DNA of 64,000 bases from NCBI RefSeq assembly GCF_001509475.1, contig NZ_LLZG01000176.1, positions 1 to 64,000 on the forward strand, written 5' to 3'. This stretch comes from Streptomyces regalis (GTDB lineage: Bacteria; Actinomycetota; Actinomycetes; Streptomycetales; Streptomycetaceae). The notes under the pieces were generated by a model that was not told where the DNA came from, ran no database searches, and was given only the letters and a program-made list of their open reading frames with translations. Below, piece by piece: positions 55,551-64,000 of the stretch; the first letter of the stretch is position 1, and the number at the start of each line of letters is the position of its first letter. Position numbers and translations under genes: made by a program.

Positions 55551-58064
55551 TCACAGCTGGCCTACGTCGGTGACGCGGACCACCGCGCGGCCCTCCGCGT
55601 CGGAGGCAGCGAGGTCGATCTCCGCGCTGATGCCCCAATCGTGGTCGCCGTTCGGGTCGTCGAAGATCTGGCGGACGCGCCACAGGCGGTTCGCAGGCTC
55701 CTCCTCGATCACCAGGAGCTTGGGGCCACGGGCGTTGGGCCCGGTGCCGAGGTCCTCGTACTCGTCCCAGTACTTGTCCATCGCCTCGCCCCAGGCCTCG
55801 GCGTCCCAGCCGGCCTCGGCGTCCAACTCGCCCAGTTCCTCGACCTGGTCGAGGGCGGCGAGCTCGACACGACGGAACATGGCGTTGCGGACGAGGACGC
55901 GGAAGGCGCGCGCGTTGGTGGTGACCGGCTTGACCTCGTCGGCCTTCTCCTGCGCCTCCTCGGCGGTCATCTCCTCCGGGTTGGCGAGCTGCTCCCACTC
56001 ATCCAGCAGGCTGGAGTCGACCTGGCGCACCATCTCGCCGAGCCACTCGATCAGATCCTGCAGATCCTCGGACTTGAGATCGTCCGGGATGTTGTGGTCG
56101 AGAGTCTTGTAGGCGCTGGCGAGGTAGCGCAGCACGATGCCCTCGGTGCGGGCCAACTCGTAGAAGGACACCAACTCCGTGAAGGACATCGCCCGTTCGT
56201 ACATGTCCCGGATGACGGACTTCGGCGACAGCGGATGGTCGCCGACCCAGGGGTGGCTCTTGCGGTACGTGTTGTACGCGTGGAAGAGCAGCTCCTCCAA
56301 GGGCTTGGGGTAGGTGATGTCCTGGAGGCGCTCCATGCGCTCCTCGTACTCGACGCCGTCCGCCTTCATCGCGGCGACGGCCTCGCCCTTCGCCTTGTTC
56401 AGCTGGGCGACGAGGATCTGCCGCGGGTCGTCCAGGGTGGACTCGACGACGGACACCATGTCCAGGGCGTAGGACGGCGACTCCGGGTCCAGCAGCTCGA
56501 ACGCGGCAAGCGCGAAGGTGGACAGCGGCTGGTTGAGCGCGAAGTCCTGCTGGAGGTCGACGGTGAGGCGGACGATGCGGCCGGTGGCGTCCGGCTCGTC
56601 GAGATTCTCGACGATGCCGCCGTCCAGCAGCGAGCGGTAGATCGCGATCGCGCGCCGGATGTGCCGCAGTTGCTGCTTGCGCGGCTCGTGGTTGTCCTCC
56701 AACAGGTGCCGCATCGCCTCGAAGGCGTTGCCTGGCCGGGCGATCACCGACAGCAGCATGGTGTGCGTGACCCGGAAGCGGGAGGTCAGCGGCTCCGGTT
56801 CGGAGGCGATGAGCTTCTCGAAGGTGTTCTCCGTCCAGCCGACGAACCCCTCGGGCGCCTTCTTGCGAACGACCTTGCGGCGCTTCTTCGGGTCGTCGCC
56901 GGCCTTGGCGAGCGCCTTCTCGTTCTCGATGACGTGCTCGGGCCCCTGGGCGACGACAAAGCCCGCCGTGTCGAATCCCGCCCGCCCGGCGCGGCCGGCG
57001 ATCTGGTGGAACTCCCGGTTGCGCAGGGTGCGGACGCGGTTGCCGTCGTACTTGGTCAGCGCCGTGAACAGCACGGTGCGGATGGGGACGTTGACCCCCA
57101 CGCCCAGTGTGTCCGTGCCGCAGATGACCTTCAGCAGACCGGCCTGCGCGAGCTTCTCCACCAGGCGGCGGTACTTCGGCAGCATGCCGGCGTGATGGAC
57201 ACCGATGCCGTGCCGCACGTAACGGGAGAGGTTGCGGCCGAACTTGGTGGTGAAGCGGAAGTTGCCGATCAGCTCGGCGATCTGGTCCTTCTCCTCGCGC
57301 GAGCACATGTTGATGCTCATCAGCGCCTGCGCCCGCTCCACGGCCTGCGCCTGCGTGAAGTGCACGATGTAGACCGGTGCCTGCCTGGTCTGCAGCAGCT
57401 CGGTCAGCGTCTCGGTGAGCGGGGTGAGCTTGTACTCGTAGGACAGCGGCACCGGACGGGTCGCCGAGCGGACCACCGCCGTCGGGCGGCCCGTTCGCCG
57501 GGTGAGGTCCGTCTCGAACATCGAGACATCGCCCAGCGTGGCCGACATCAGGATGAACTGCGCCTGCGGCAGCTCCAGGATCGGGATCTGCCAGGCCCAG
57601 CCGCGGTCGCCCTCCGCGTAGAAGTGGAACTCGTCCATGACGACCTGGCCGACGTCCGCCTGCTTGCCGTCGCGCAGCGCGATCGACGCGAGCACCTCGG
57701 CGGTGCAGCAGATGACGGGAGCGTCGGCGTTGACGGACGCGTCGCCGGTCAGCATGCCGACGTTCTCCGTGCCGAAGATCTTGCACAGCTCGAAGAACTT
57801 CTCCGAGACGAGCGCCTTGATCGGAGCGGTGTAGAAGGTGACCTCGTCCCGGGCCAGCGCGGCGAAGTGGGCGCCCGCGGCGATCATGCTCTTGCCGGAG
57901 CCGGTGGGTGTCGACACGATCACGTTCGCGCCGGAGACCACCTCGATCAGCGCCTCCTCCTGATGGGGGTAGAGCGTGAGACCACGCTCCTCGGCCCACG
58001 ACTCGAAGGCTTCGTAGAGGGCGTCGGGGTCGGCAGTCGGCGGCAGCTGATCGATGAGGGTCAC
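55551..58064 (-). CDS. Ski2-like DEAD/DEAH-box RNA helicase
   Basis: 837 residues. Motif I TPTGSGKSMIAAG (about 52-64), motif Ia FYTAPIKALVSEKFFELCKI, motif II VMDEFHFYAEGDRGWAWQIP (DEFH, about 142), motif III LMSATLGDVS, motif VI EFHQIAGRAGRAGFDTAGFV (about 352), then a helical C-terminal domain rich in charged residues. This is the actinobacterial DUF3516-type relative of Ski2/HelY, likely acting in RNA turnover or ribosome-associated processes. Upstream of the thioesterase gene on the same strand; divergent from the YdjM-like gene. Confidence 0.93.
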   Translation of the reverse strand: MTLIDQLPPTADPDALYEAFESWAEERGLTLYPHQEEALIEVVSGANVIVSTPTGSGKSMIAAGAHFAALARDEVTFYTAPIKALVSEKFFELCKIFGTENVGMLTGDASVNADAPVICCTAEVLASIALRDGKQADVGQVVMDEFHFYAEGDRGWAWQIPILELPQAQFILMSATLGDVSMFETDLTRRTGRPTAVVRSATRPVPLSYEYKLTPLTETLTELLQTRQAPVYIVHFTQAQAVERAQALMSINMCSREEKDQIAELIGNFRFTTKFGRNLSRYVRHGIGVHHAGMLPKYRRLVEKLAQAGLLKVICGTDTLGVGVNVPIRTVLFTALTKYDGNRVRTLRNREFHQIAGRAGRAGFDTAGFVVAQGPEHVIENEKALAKAGDDPKKRRKVVRKKAPEGFVGWTENTFEKLIASEPEPLTSRFRVTHTMLLSVIARPGNAFEAMRHLLEDNHEPRKQQLRHIRRAIAIYRSLLDGGIVENLDEPDATGRIVRLTVDLQQDFALNQPLSTFALAAFELLDPESPSYALDMVSVVESTLDDPRQILVAQLNKAKGEAVAAMKADGVEYEERMERLQDITYPKPLEELLFHAYNTYRKSHPWVGDHPLSPKSVIRDMYERAMSFTELVSFYELARTEGIVLRYLASAYKTLDHNIPDDLKSEDLQDLIEWLGEMVRQVDSSLLDEWEQLANPEEMTAEEAQEKADEVKPVTTNARAFRVLVRNAMFRRVELAALDQVEELGELDAEAGWDAEAWGEAMDKYWDEYEDLGTGPNARGPKLLVIEEEPANRLWRVRQIFDDPNGDHDWGISAEIDLAASDAEGRAVVRVTDVGQL

Positions 58065-58209
58065 CCACCCATCTTGCCTGCCCTCCTGCTCCAGAGGGGA
58101 ATCGGATGCAGGGGCGAAGATCGCGAACGCTACTCTGTGTCGCCGACGACAAGTCAGCGCACCAGGTCAACTGGACAGCGGCACACGAGGAATGGGGCGG
58201 GCAACGGCG

Positions 58210-59004
58210 ATGATGGGACCAGCACACTCACTGTCGGGGGCCGCCGCGTGGCTCGGCGTCGGAGCGGCCGCCGCCGCTGCTGGGCACGGGATGCCCTGGC
58301 CCGTCCTTCTGGCCGGCGCGCTGATCTGTGCCGGTGCGGCCCTCGCTCCGGACCTCGATCACAAGGCGGCCACCATCTCGCGGGCGTTCGGGCCGCTGTC
58401 GCGGTGGCTGTGCGAGATCGTCGACAAGTTGTCCTACGCCGTCTACAAGGCGACGAAGAAGCAGGGCGACCCGCGCCGTTCCGGTGGGCATCGCACGCTC
58501 ACGCACACGTGGCTGTGGGCGGTCCTGATCGGCGGCGGCGCCTCAGTCCTGGCGATCACCGGTGGACGCTGGGCGGTGCTGGCGATCCTGTTCGCGCACA
58601 TGGTGCTGGCCATCGAGGGCCTGCTGTGGCGCGCGACCCGTGGCTCCAGCGCCGATGTCCTGGTGTGGCTGCTGGCCGCGACCAGCGCGTGGATCCTCGC
58701 GGGCGTCCTGGACAAGCCGGGCAACGGCTCCGACTGGCTGTTCACGGCGCCGGGCCAGGAGTATCTGTGGCTGGGGCTGCCGATCGTGCTGGGCGCGCTG
58801 GTGCACGACATCGGGGACGCGCTGACGGTCTCCGGCTGCCCGATCCTGTGGCCGATCCCGGTGGGACGCAAGCGCTGGTACCCGGTGGGCCCGCCCAAGG
58901 CCATGCGGTTCCGTGCGGGCAGCTGGGTCGAGCTCAAGGTGCTGATGCCGGTGTTCATGGTGCTCGGCGGGGTGGGCTGCGCGGCGGCGCTCAACGTCAT
59001 CTGA
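58210..59004 (+). CDS. YdjM-like metal-dependent membrane hydrolase
   Basis: 264 residues. Start chosen at ATG 58210 (adjacent ATGs at 58192 and 58213 are alternatives). The motif APDLDHKAATISRAFGPLSR, then RRSGGHRTLTHTWLWAVLIG with the H-R-x-x-T-H pair, and LGALVHDIGDALTVSGCPIL are the metal-site motifs of the YdjM/DUF457 family, set among five or so membrane helices. E. coli YdjM is part of the SOS response; no LexA box is seen here. Exact reaction unknown. Confidence 0.88.
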   Translation: MMGPAHSLSGAAAWLGVGAAAAAAGHGMPWPVLLAGALICAGAALAPDLDHKAATISRAFGPLSRWLCEIVDKLSYAVYKATKKQGDPRRSGGHRTLTHTWLWAVLIGGGASVLAITGGRWAVLAILFAHMVLAIEGLLWRATRGSSADVLVWLLAATSAWILAGVLDKPGNGSDWLFTAPGQEYLWLGLPIVLGALVHDIGDALTVSGCPILWPIPVGRKRWYPVGPPKAMRFRAGSWVELKVLMPVFMVLGGVGCAAALNVI

Positions 59005-59142
59005 GCGGGACGAGGCAGGCACGTCGCCATCTGAGCGGGAGGGGGTGGGCGGGTCGCCGCGCCGGTGATCCGCCCACCGGACCGAGCCGCCGGGCGGCGT
59101 GGCTCTCCGGTCTGGCCTCCGGCCCCGCCGCCCTGTTCCCCA

Positions 59143-59177
59143 GATCAGCCACCCTGCTCCCCGGATCAGCCACCCTG
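59143..59177. repeat. 21-bp-spaced duplication across the L31 gene's stop codon
   Basis: GATCAGCCACCCTG occurs at 59143-59156 and 59164-59177; the second copy contains the stop and last codons of the minus-strand L31 gene, the first lies just beyond. This looks like a small tandem duplication of the gene's end. Confidence 0.6.
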
Positions 59178-59426
59178 TCCCGCTCCGCCGCCGTAACGCC
59201 GCTCGAAGGCGGCGACGCGGCCCTCGGAGTCCACCGTTCGGGCCTTGCCGGTGTGGAAGGGATGGCTCTCCGAGGAGATCTCCACGTCGACGACCGGGTA
59301 GGTCTGGCCGTCGTCCCAGTCGATGGTCTGGTCGCTGGTCGCGGTGGACCGGGTCAGGAAGGCGTAGCCGGCGGCGCGGTCGCGGAAGACGACCGGGTGG
59401 TAGTCGGGGTGCTTGTCCTGCTGCAT
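59166..59426 (-). CDS. rpmE2: Ribosomal protein bL31, type B (cysteine-free)
   Basis: 86 residues: [40 protein letters not shown] and [20 protein letters not shown] are diagnostic of type B L31. It has no cysteine at all, so it does not bind zinc; in Streptomyces such copies replace the zinc-binding L31 when zinc is scarce and are usually under Zur control. I find no clear Zur box in the 105 bp between it and the DUF5709 gene. The glycine-rich end AGQGG is affected by the duplication at the stop. Confidence 0.95.
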   Translation of the reverse strand: MQQDKHPDYHPVVFRDRAAGYAFLTRSTATSDQTIDWDDGQTYPVVDVEISSESHPFHTGKARTVDSEGRVAAFERRYGGGAGQGG

Positions 59427-59531
59427 GCGAACTCCTCGTGTGGCGGCATCGGCAAGGGCCGACGGGGCGGGGCCGAAGGCGCGGGGGTTGAGCCACAGGG
59501 ACTGCTGGGTCAGCCGTACGGGGACTGCCGG

Positions 59532-60002
59532 TCAGCCGGACAGGGAGTCCTCGTCGACGATGTGCATGGCGGCCTCCTCGGCGGACGCCGCCGCGCCGTC
59601 GATGCCCACGTCCGTCGCGACGAGTGCGCTCTCCTCGTCCTCGTGGGCGCCTTCGTCGGGTGCCACGAGTCGGCCGGAGCGCATGGCGCCGACCTCGTTG
59701 TCGAGGAGTTCCCCGTCGGTGCCGTCGGCGTCGCCGAGGCCGTCACCGTTGGGGGCGACGACATCGGGCACCTCCTCGGCGAGCCGCTGGTCGAGGGTCT
59801 CGCCCTGTTGGCGCTCGGCGGCCGTCACATCGGCGCGCTCCACCGCCCACGGCCGCTCCGGAGGGGACCAGCCCCGGTCCAGGGGGTCGTCGACGCCGTC
59901 GTTCTCCAGGGTGTCCTCCACGTCGAGCAGCCCCGTGTCCTCACGTTGACCGGATGCGTCGGGCTGGTAGACGTCGTCCCCCCATCCGTCGGCGCTGTTC
60001 AC
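59532..60002 (-). CDS. DUF5709 acidic protein
   Basis: 156 residues, very acidic. YQPDASGQREDTGLLDVEDT, DPLDRGWSPPERPWAVERAD and ETLDQRLAEEVPDVVAPNGD match the actinobacterial DUF5709 family, whose members are small, disordered and often abundant under stress; role unknown. It lies upstream of rpmE2 on the same strand with a 105-bp gap. No signal or membrane segment. Confidence 0.85.
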   Translation of the reverse strand: MNSADGWGDDVYQPDASGQREDTGLLDVEDTLENDGVDDPLDRGWSPPERPWAVERADVTAAERQQGETLDQRLAEEVPDVVAPNGDGLGDADGTDGELLDNEVGAMRSGRLVAPDEGAHEDEESALVATDVGIDGAAASAEEAAMHIVDEDSLSG

Positions 60003-60637
60003 GGGTACCTCCAGGTGGTGGGGACGGGCCCGAACTCACCGCGGTCGGCGGCGGGCCGCCGCGGCGCGGGGCACAGGCCGCACCCGGCGCGAACCGCGTG
60101 GTTCCCGGGTGCTCCCCGAACCGGTGCCGCTATCCAGCCTTCCACCCCTTTTCGCCCCGGCGCAACGGCACGGAGCAAGGGCGGGGGCTCGGGATCGGCC
60201 GGATCCCGAAACCGCGCCGTTGCGCCGGGCCACCTCCACCCGGCCAGTCCCACACCCGCCCCCCTGCGGGTTCCGGCCGCCTCGGCGCTCCCGGTCACCG
60301 CGAGCTGCGTTTTTCGGCCCCGCCGAGCCGGCCTCTGGGCTTTGGTCGGCCGGTGTTGCCTGGGTGGGCCGACCGTGGTTCCGGCTTGGTCGGCGGGGGC
60401 GCTTGCCCTGAGTGGCCGTGCTTTCCGGCTCCGGTCTGGCGGGGCGTCGGGTGTGGACGGACGGTGCTTGCGGCCTTGTCAGCCACGATTCCGGCTGGCG
60501 CCGACCGTCCCCGCCGATTCCGGCCGCCGGTCAAGGCTCCCGGTCGCCGTAGCCGACCGCACCTTGACCCCAGCCGCCCGCGGCTACCGGCTTCAGCCAA
60601 GTCGGCCAAGGCCCCCCGGCCTCAGCCGACTGCGCGT
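60003..60637. other. Non-coding, C/G-rich spacer without a recognisable gene
   Basis: About 635 bp upstream of the DUF5709 gene. Long open frames cross it on both strands, but codon bias is lacking, residues are Pro/Arg/Ala-rich and no motif is seen. It probably holds the DUF5709 promoter and otherwise degenerate CGGC/CCGG-rich sequence. Confidence 0.5.
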
Positions 60638-60951
60638 CCAGCCTTCAGTCGGCCAGGCCTCTCGCCCGAGCCCAGCGCACGTCCAGCCCCGCTCGGCCAC
60701 AGCTTCCGCCCAACCCCACCGTGCGCCCAGGCCCGCTCAGCCACAGCTCCCCAGCACGCCTCCCCGCGGCCAAGGCGTTCGCCTCAGCCCAGCCCAGCCC
60801 AGCCCAGCCTTCAGTCGGCCAGGCCTCTCGCCCGAGCCCAGCGCACGTCCAGCTCCGCTCGGCCACCGCTCTCGCCCGAGCCCAGCGTGCTCCAGGCCCG
60901 CTCGGCCACAGCTCCCGCCCAACCCCACCGTGCGTCCAGCCCAGCCCTCAC
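60638..60951. repeat. Nested direct repeats with a CAGCC pentamer run
   Basis: A 63-bp unit beginning CCAGCCTTCAGTCGGCCAGG is present at 60638-60700 and again at 60804-60866 with one mismatch; shorter pieces (GCCCGAGCCCAGCG, GCTCGGCCACAGCT, CGCCCAACCCCACCG) recur between and after them. A CAGCC pentamer is repeated about five times at 60785-60809. The block ends at the stop codon of the ABC exporter gene. Confidence 0.8.
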
Positions 60952-62739
60952 TCACCCATGCCAAGACCGCCACAGCGCCGCATACGCGCCGTCGGCGTTC
61001 ACCAGCTCGTCATGGCTGCCCAGCTCGCTGATGCGGCCGTTTTCGACGACCGCGATGACGTCGGCGTCGTGGGCGGTGTGGAGGCGGTGGGCGATGGCGA
61101 CGACCGTGCGGCCGTCGAGGACGCGGGCCAGGGATCGCTCCAGGTGGCGGGCGGCGCGTGGGTCGAGGAGCGAGGTCGCCTCGTCCAGGACCAGCGTGTG
61201 CGGGTCGGCCAGCACCAGGCGGGCCAGCGCGATCTGCTGGGCCTGGGCCGGTGTGAGCGCGAATCCGCCCGAGCCGACCTCGGTGTCCAGGCCGTCGTCG
61301 AGCGCACGGGCCCACGCGTCCGCGTCGACCGCGCCCAGCGCCGCCCACAGCTCGGCGTCGGTCGCGTCGGTGCGGGCCAGCAACAGGTTGTCGCGCAGGG
61401 AGCCCACGAAGACGTGGTGCTCCTGGTTGACGAGGGCCACGTGGGAGCGGACCCGTTCGGCGGTCATCCGGGACAGTTCCGCACCGCCGAGGGTGATCCG
61501 GCCGTCCCGGGGTGCGTAGATGCCCGCGAGCAGCCGGCCCAGCGTGGACTTGCCCGCCCCGGACGGCCCGACCAGCGCCAGCCTGGTGCCGGGCGGGACC
61601 TCCAGGGAGACCTTGCGGAGTACGTCCACGCCCTCCAGGTAGCCGAAGTGCACCCGGTCGGCGTGCACGTGGCGGCCGTCGGGCGCCAGCAGGGCGTCCC
61701 CGGCCTCCGGCTCGATGTCCCGGACCCCGACCAGCCGGGCCAGCGACACCTGGGCCACCTGCAGCTCGTCGTACCAGCGCAGGATGAGCCCGACGGGGTC
61801 CACCAGCATCTGGGCGAGCAGGGCGCCCGTCGTCAGCTGACCGACTCCGATCCAGCCCTGTAGGACGAACACGCCGCCGACCATCAGGACCGAGGCCAGG
61901 AGCATGACGTGGGTGACGTTGATGAACGGGAAGAGCACCGACCGCAGCCAGAGCGTGTAGCGCTCCCAGGCCGTCCACTCCTTGATCCGCTGCTCCGACA
62001 GCTCGACGCGGCGCTCGCCGAGGCGGTGGGCCTCGACGGTGCGCCCGGCGTCCACGGTCTCGGCGAGCGCGGCGGCCACGGCGGCGTACCCGGCGGCCTC
62101 CGAGCGGTAGGCGGACGGCGCCCGCTTGAAGTACCAGCGGCAGCCGGTCACCAGCAGCGGCACGGTGAGCAGCACGGTGGCCGCGAGCGGGGGCGCGGTG
62201 ATGACGAGCCCGCCCAGCAGCAGGAACACCCACACCACGCCGATCGCCAGCTGGGGCACCGCCTCGCGCATCGCGTTGGCCAGCCGGTCGATGTCCGTCG
62301 TGATCCGGGACAGCAGGTCGCCCGTCCCGGCCCGCTCCAGGACACCGGGCGGCAGCCCGACCGACCGGACGAGGAAGTCCTCGCGCAGATCGGCCAGCAT
62401 CCGCTCCCCGAGCATCGCGCCGCGCAGCCGCACCTGCCGTACGAACACGGCCTGGACGACGAGTGCGGCCGCGAACAGCCCGACGGTGAGCTCGAGATGG
62501 AGCTCCCGCGCGCCGACGTCGTCCGACACCCGCTCCACCAGTCCGCCCAGCAGCCAGGGCCCCGCCATCGAGGCCACCACGGCGACCGTGTTGACGCCGA
62601 TGAGCAGCAGGAAGGCACGGCGGTGCCGACGGAACAACTCGACCACATAGGCGCGTACGGTCGCGGGGGCGCCGATCGGCAGGGTGTTCGCCGTCGTCGG
62701 GGCCGCCGGGTCGTACGCCGGTGGCGCCACGCCGATCAT
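60952..62739 (-). CDS. ABC exporter subunit with intact Walker A but degenerate signature
   Basis: 595 residues: six-helix membrane domain (RRHRRAFLLLIGVNTVAVVA onward), then a nucleotide-binding domain with Walker [10 protein letters not shown] (about 391), Q-loop ALVNQEHHVFVGSLRDN, a changed signature LTPAQAQQIALARL (about 495, where LSGGQ is expected), Walker B TLVLDEATSLLD and H-loop VVAIAHRLHTAHD. The start ATG overlaps the partner gene's TGA, so the two subunits are made as a pair. Together they form one canonical and one dead ATP site. Substrate unknown. Confidence 0.93.
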   Translation of the reverse strand: MIGVAPPAYDPAAPTTANTLPIGAPATVRAYVVELFRRHRRAFLLLIGVNTVAVVASMAGPWLLGGLVERVSDDVGARELHLELTVGLFAAALVVQAVFVRQVRLRGAMLGERMLADLREDFLVRSVGLPPGVLERAGTGDLLSRITTDIDRLANAMREAVPQLAIGVVWVFLLLGGLVITAPPLAATVLLTVPLLVTGCRWYFKRAPSAYRSEAAGYAAVAAALAETVDAGRTVEAHRLGERRVELSEQRIKEWTAWERYTLWLRSVLFPFINVTHVMLLASVLMVGGVFVLQGWIGVGQLTTGALLAQMLVDPVGLILRWYDELQVAQVSLARLVGVRDIEPEAGDALLAPDGRHVHADRVHFGYLEGVDVLRKVSLEVPPGTRLALVGPSGAGKSTLGRLLAGIYAPRDGRITLGGAELSRMTAERVRSHVALVNQEHHVFVGSLRDNLLLARTDATDAELWAALGAVDADAWARALDDGLDTEVGSGGFALTPAQAQQIALARLVLADPHTLVLDEATSLLDPRAARHLERSLARVLDGRTVVAIAHRLHTAHDADVIAVVENGRISELGSHDELVNADGAYAALWRSWHG

Positions 62740-64000
62740 GCCGACTCCTCGATTTCTTCCAGTTCCTTGTCTTCCAGTTCCTTCAACACGTCGTTGAGAG
62801 GGGTCCCTCTGCCCATGTCCAGGGCGGCATCGTGGGAGGCCTCTTCGTCCAACGTGGCGTTGCGGGCGGCCTCTTCGTCGGTCTCCCGGGTCACCACGGC
62901 CCGGTACCGCGGTTCGTCGTGCACCAGCTCGCGGTGCACGCCGACCGCCGCGACCTCGCCCTCGTGGACGAGCACGACCCGGTCGGCGCGGTCCAGGAGC
63001 AGCGGCGAAGAGGTGAACACCACCGTCGTGCGTCCCGTCCGCAGGTTCCGCACGCCCTCCGCGATCCGCGCCTCGGTGTGCGAGTCGACGGCCGAGGTCG
63101 GCTCGTCCAGGACGAGCACCTCGGGGTCCGTGATCAGCGACCGGGCGAGCGCGAGGCGCTGGCGCTGGCCGCCGGACAGGGACCGGCCGCGTTCGGTGAT
63201 GCGGGCGTCCATCGGGTCCTCGGCGCCGAGCGACCCCTGGACCAGCGCGGCCAGGACGTCCTCGCACTCCGCGGCGGCCAGCGCCTCCTCGGGACCGACG
63301 TCGCCCGACCGTGGCACATCGAGCAGTTCGCGCAGCGTGCCGGAGAGCAGCACCGGGTCCTTGTCCTGCACGAGGACGGCCGTACGCGCGCAGTCGAGTG
63401 GCAACTCGTCGAGCGGGACGCCGCCCAGAAGCACCGGCGTGCCCTCCTCGGAGCCGTGTCCGCCCAGTCGTTCGGCCAGCCGCCCCGCCGCGTCCGGATC
63501 GCCGCAGACCACGGCGGTGAGCCGGCCGGTGGGGGCGAGCAGTCCGGTGGCCGGGTCGTACAGGTCCCCGGAGGGCACCTCGGACCCGTCGCGTGCCCCT
63601 TCGGTGTCGGTGACCCGCTCCAGCGACAGCACGCGCGCGGCCCGCCGGGCCGAGGGGCGTGAGAAGGAGTAGGCCATCGCGATCTCTTCGAAGTGCCGCA
63701 GCGGATAGGTGAGGATCATGATCGAGCTGTAGACGGCGACAAGTTCGCCGACGGTGACCCGGCCCTGGCGGGCCAGGTGGACGCCGTACCACACGACCAC
63801 GATCAGCAGCAGCCCCGGCAGCAGCACCTGGATGGCGGAGATCAGGGACCACATCCGGGCGCTGCGCACGGCCGCGTGGCGCACCTCCTGCGACGCGCGG
63901 CGGTAGCGGTCGAGGAAGAGTTCCTCGCCGCCGATGCCGCGCAGGACGCGTAGGCCGGCGACGGTGTCGGAGGCCAGCTCGGTGGCGCGGCCCGCCTTCT
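62736..64000 (-). CDS. ABC exporter subunit with intact signature but degenerate Walker A (5' end beyond window)
   Basis: The frame is open to the right edge: KAGRATELASDTVAGLRVLR and EELFLDRYRRASQEVRHAAV belong to its membrane domain, so only the last 421 residues are seen. In the nucleotide-binding domain Walker A is replaced by VVCGDPDAAGRLAERL without the GKS/T, the Q-loop is VLVQDKDPVLLSGTLREL, the signature LSGGQRQRLALARSL is intact, Walker B is VLVLDEPTSAVD, and the H-loop histidine is missing (VVFTSSPLLLDRAD). A highly acidic 50-residue tail follows. Pairs with the next gene as a heterodimeric exporter. Confidence 0.93.
   Translation of the reverse strand, partial: KAGRATELASDTVAGLRVLRGIGGEELFLDRYRRASQEVRHAAVRSARMWSLISAIQVLLPGLLLIVVVWYGVHLARQGRVTVGELVAVYSSIMILTYPLRHFEEIAMAYSFSRPSARRAARVLSLERVTDTEGARDGSEVPSGDLYDPATGLLAPTGRLTAVVCGDPDAAGRLAERLGGHGSEEGTPVLLGGVPLDELPLDCARTAVLVQDKDPVLLSGTLRELLDVPRSGDVGPEEALAAAECEDVLAALVQGSLGAEDPMDARITERGRSLSGGQRQRLALARSLITDPEVLVLDEPTSAVDSHTEARIAEGVRNLRTGRTTVVFTSSPLLLDRADRVVLVHEGEVAAVGVHRELVHDEPRYRAVVTRETDEEAARNATLDEEASHDAALDMGRGTPLNDVLKELEDKELEEIEESA

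Noticed and set aside
60785..60809. CRISPR array
   Set aside because: Repeats are pentamers or nested partial copies without uniform spacers, and there are no cas genes.
55215..61031. A 5.8-kb uninterrupted plus-strand frame (1,938 codons)
   Set aside because: It runs antisense to the thioesterase, helicase and other well-supported genes and has their reversed codon bias; long open frames opposite real genes are usual at this GC content.

Overview
The window reads as a stretch of a Streptomyces (or close relative) chromosome. Nearly every gene has strong G/C preference at third codon positions, GTG and TTG starts are frequent, stop/start overlaps of the ATGA type are common, and a complete conservon (cvnA-B-C-D) is present, an actinomycete signature. 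The genes are mostly chromosomal housekeeping and carbon-use functions, interrupted by one badly decayed accessory stretch at about 15.4-24.9 kb.

Layout. 1-7.3 kb: a glycan-use locus: the tail of a LacI-type regulator, a three-gene sugar ABC importer, a trehalase-superfamily (GH63-like) hydrolase without signal peptide, and a secreted GH39-like hydrolase with a ricin-type lectin tail. 7.3-15.4 kb: a DUF418-like membrane protein, a homodimer-type ABC exporter, a probably frameshifted small membrane protein, a GH2 beta-galactosidase with an odd C-terminal run-on, and an alpha/beta hydrolase preceded by a possible leader peptide. 15.4-24.9 kb: gene remnants, two IS remnants, a WXG100-like protein with a possible chagasin-like tail, and a few intact genes (PQQ sugar dehydrogenase, LysE exporter, TetR regulator with its DUF6463/DUF3995 neighbours, dienelactone hydrolase).

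24.9-31.2 kb: aldehyde dehydrogenase with its GAF-domain activator, a Tat-exported peptidoglycan amidase, and an acetamidase/formamidase coupled to an APC permease. 31.4-35.5 kb: the xylose locus, with a ROK repressor and xylulokinase facing xylose isomerase. 35.6-47.4 kb: a proline-rich membrane protein, a secreted phytase-like esterase, a SWIM-protein/SNF2-helicase pair, a secreted tannase-like hydrolase, and a PadR regulator divergent from a hydrolase.

47.6-54.7 kb: an MHYT-domain membrane sensor, then the conservon cvnABCD, a PPOX-type flavoenzyme, an orphan second CvnB paralogue and a DUF6397-type protein. 54.7-64 kb: acyl-CoA thioesterase II, a Ski2-like RNA helicase, a YdjM-like membrane hydrolase, a cysteine-free L31 paralogue, a DUF5709 protein, about 950 bp of repetitive non-coding DNA, and a heterodimeric ABC exporter whose ATPase defects all fall in the same composite site.

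The most unusual items are the asymmetric ABC pair, the hairpin repeat embedded in the cvnB reading frame with an orphan paralogue close by, the leader-peptide/hairpin arrangement inside the beta-galactosidase run-on, the three 16-bp-spaced TACATC boxes between padR and its divergent hydrolase, and the WXG100-like fusion. No CRISPR array, intact tRNA, rRNA, or recognisable NRPS/PKS or other biosynthetic cluster was seen.
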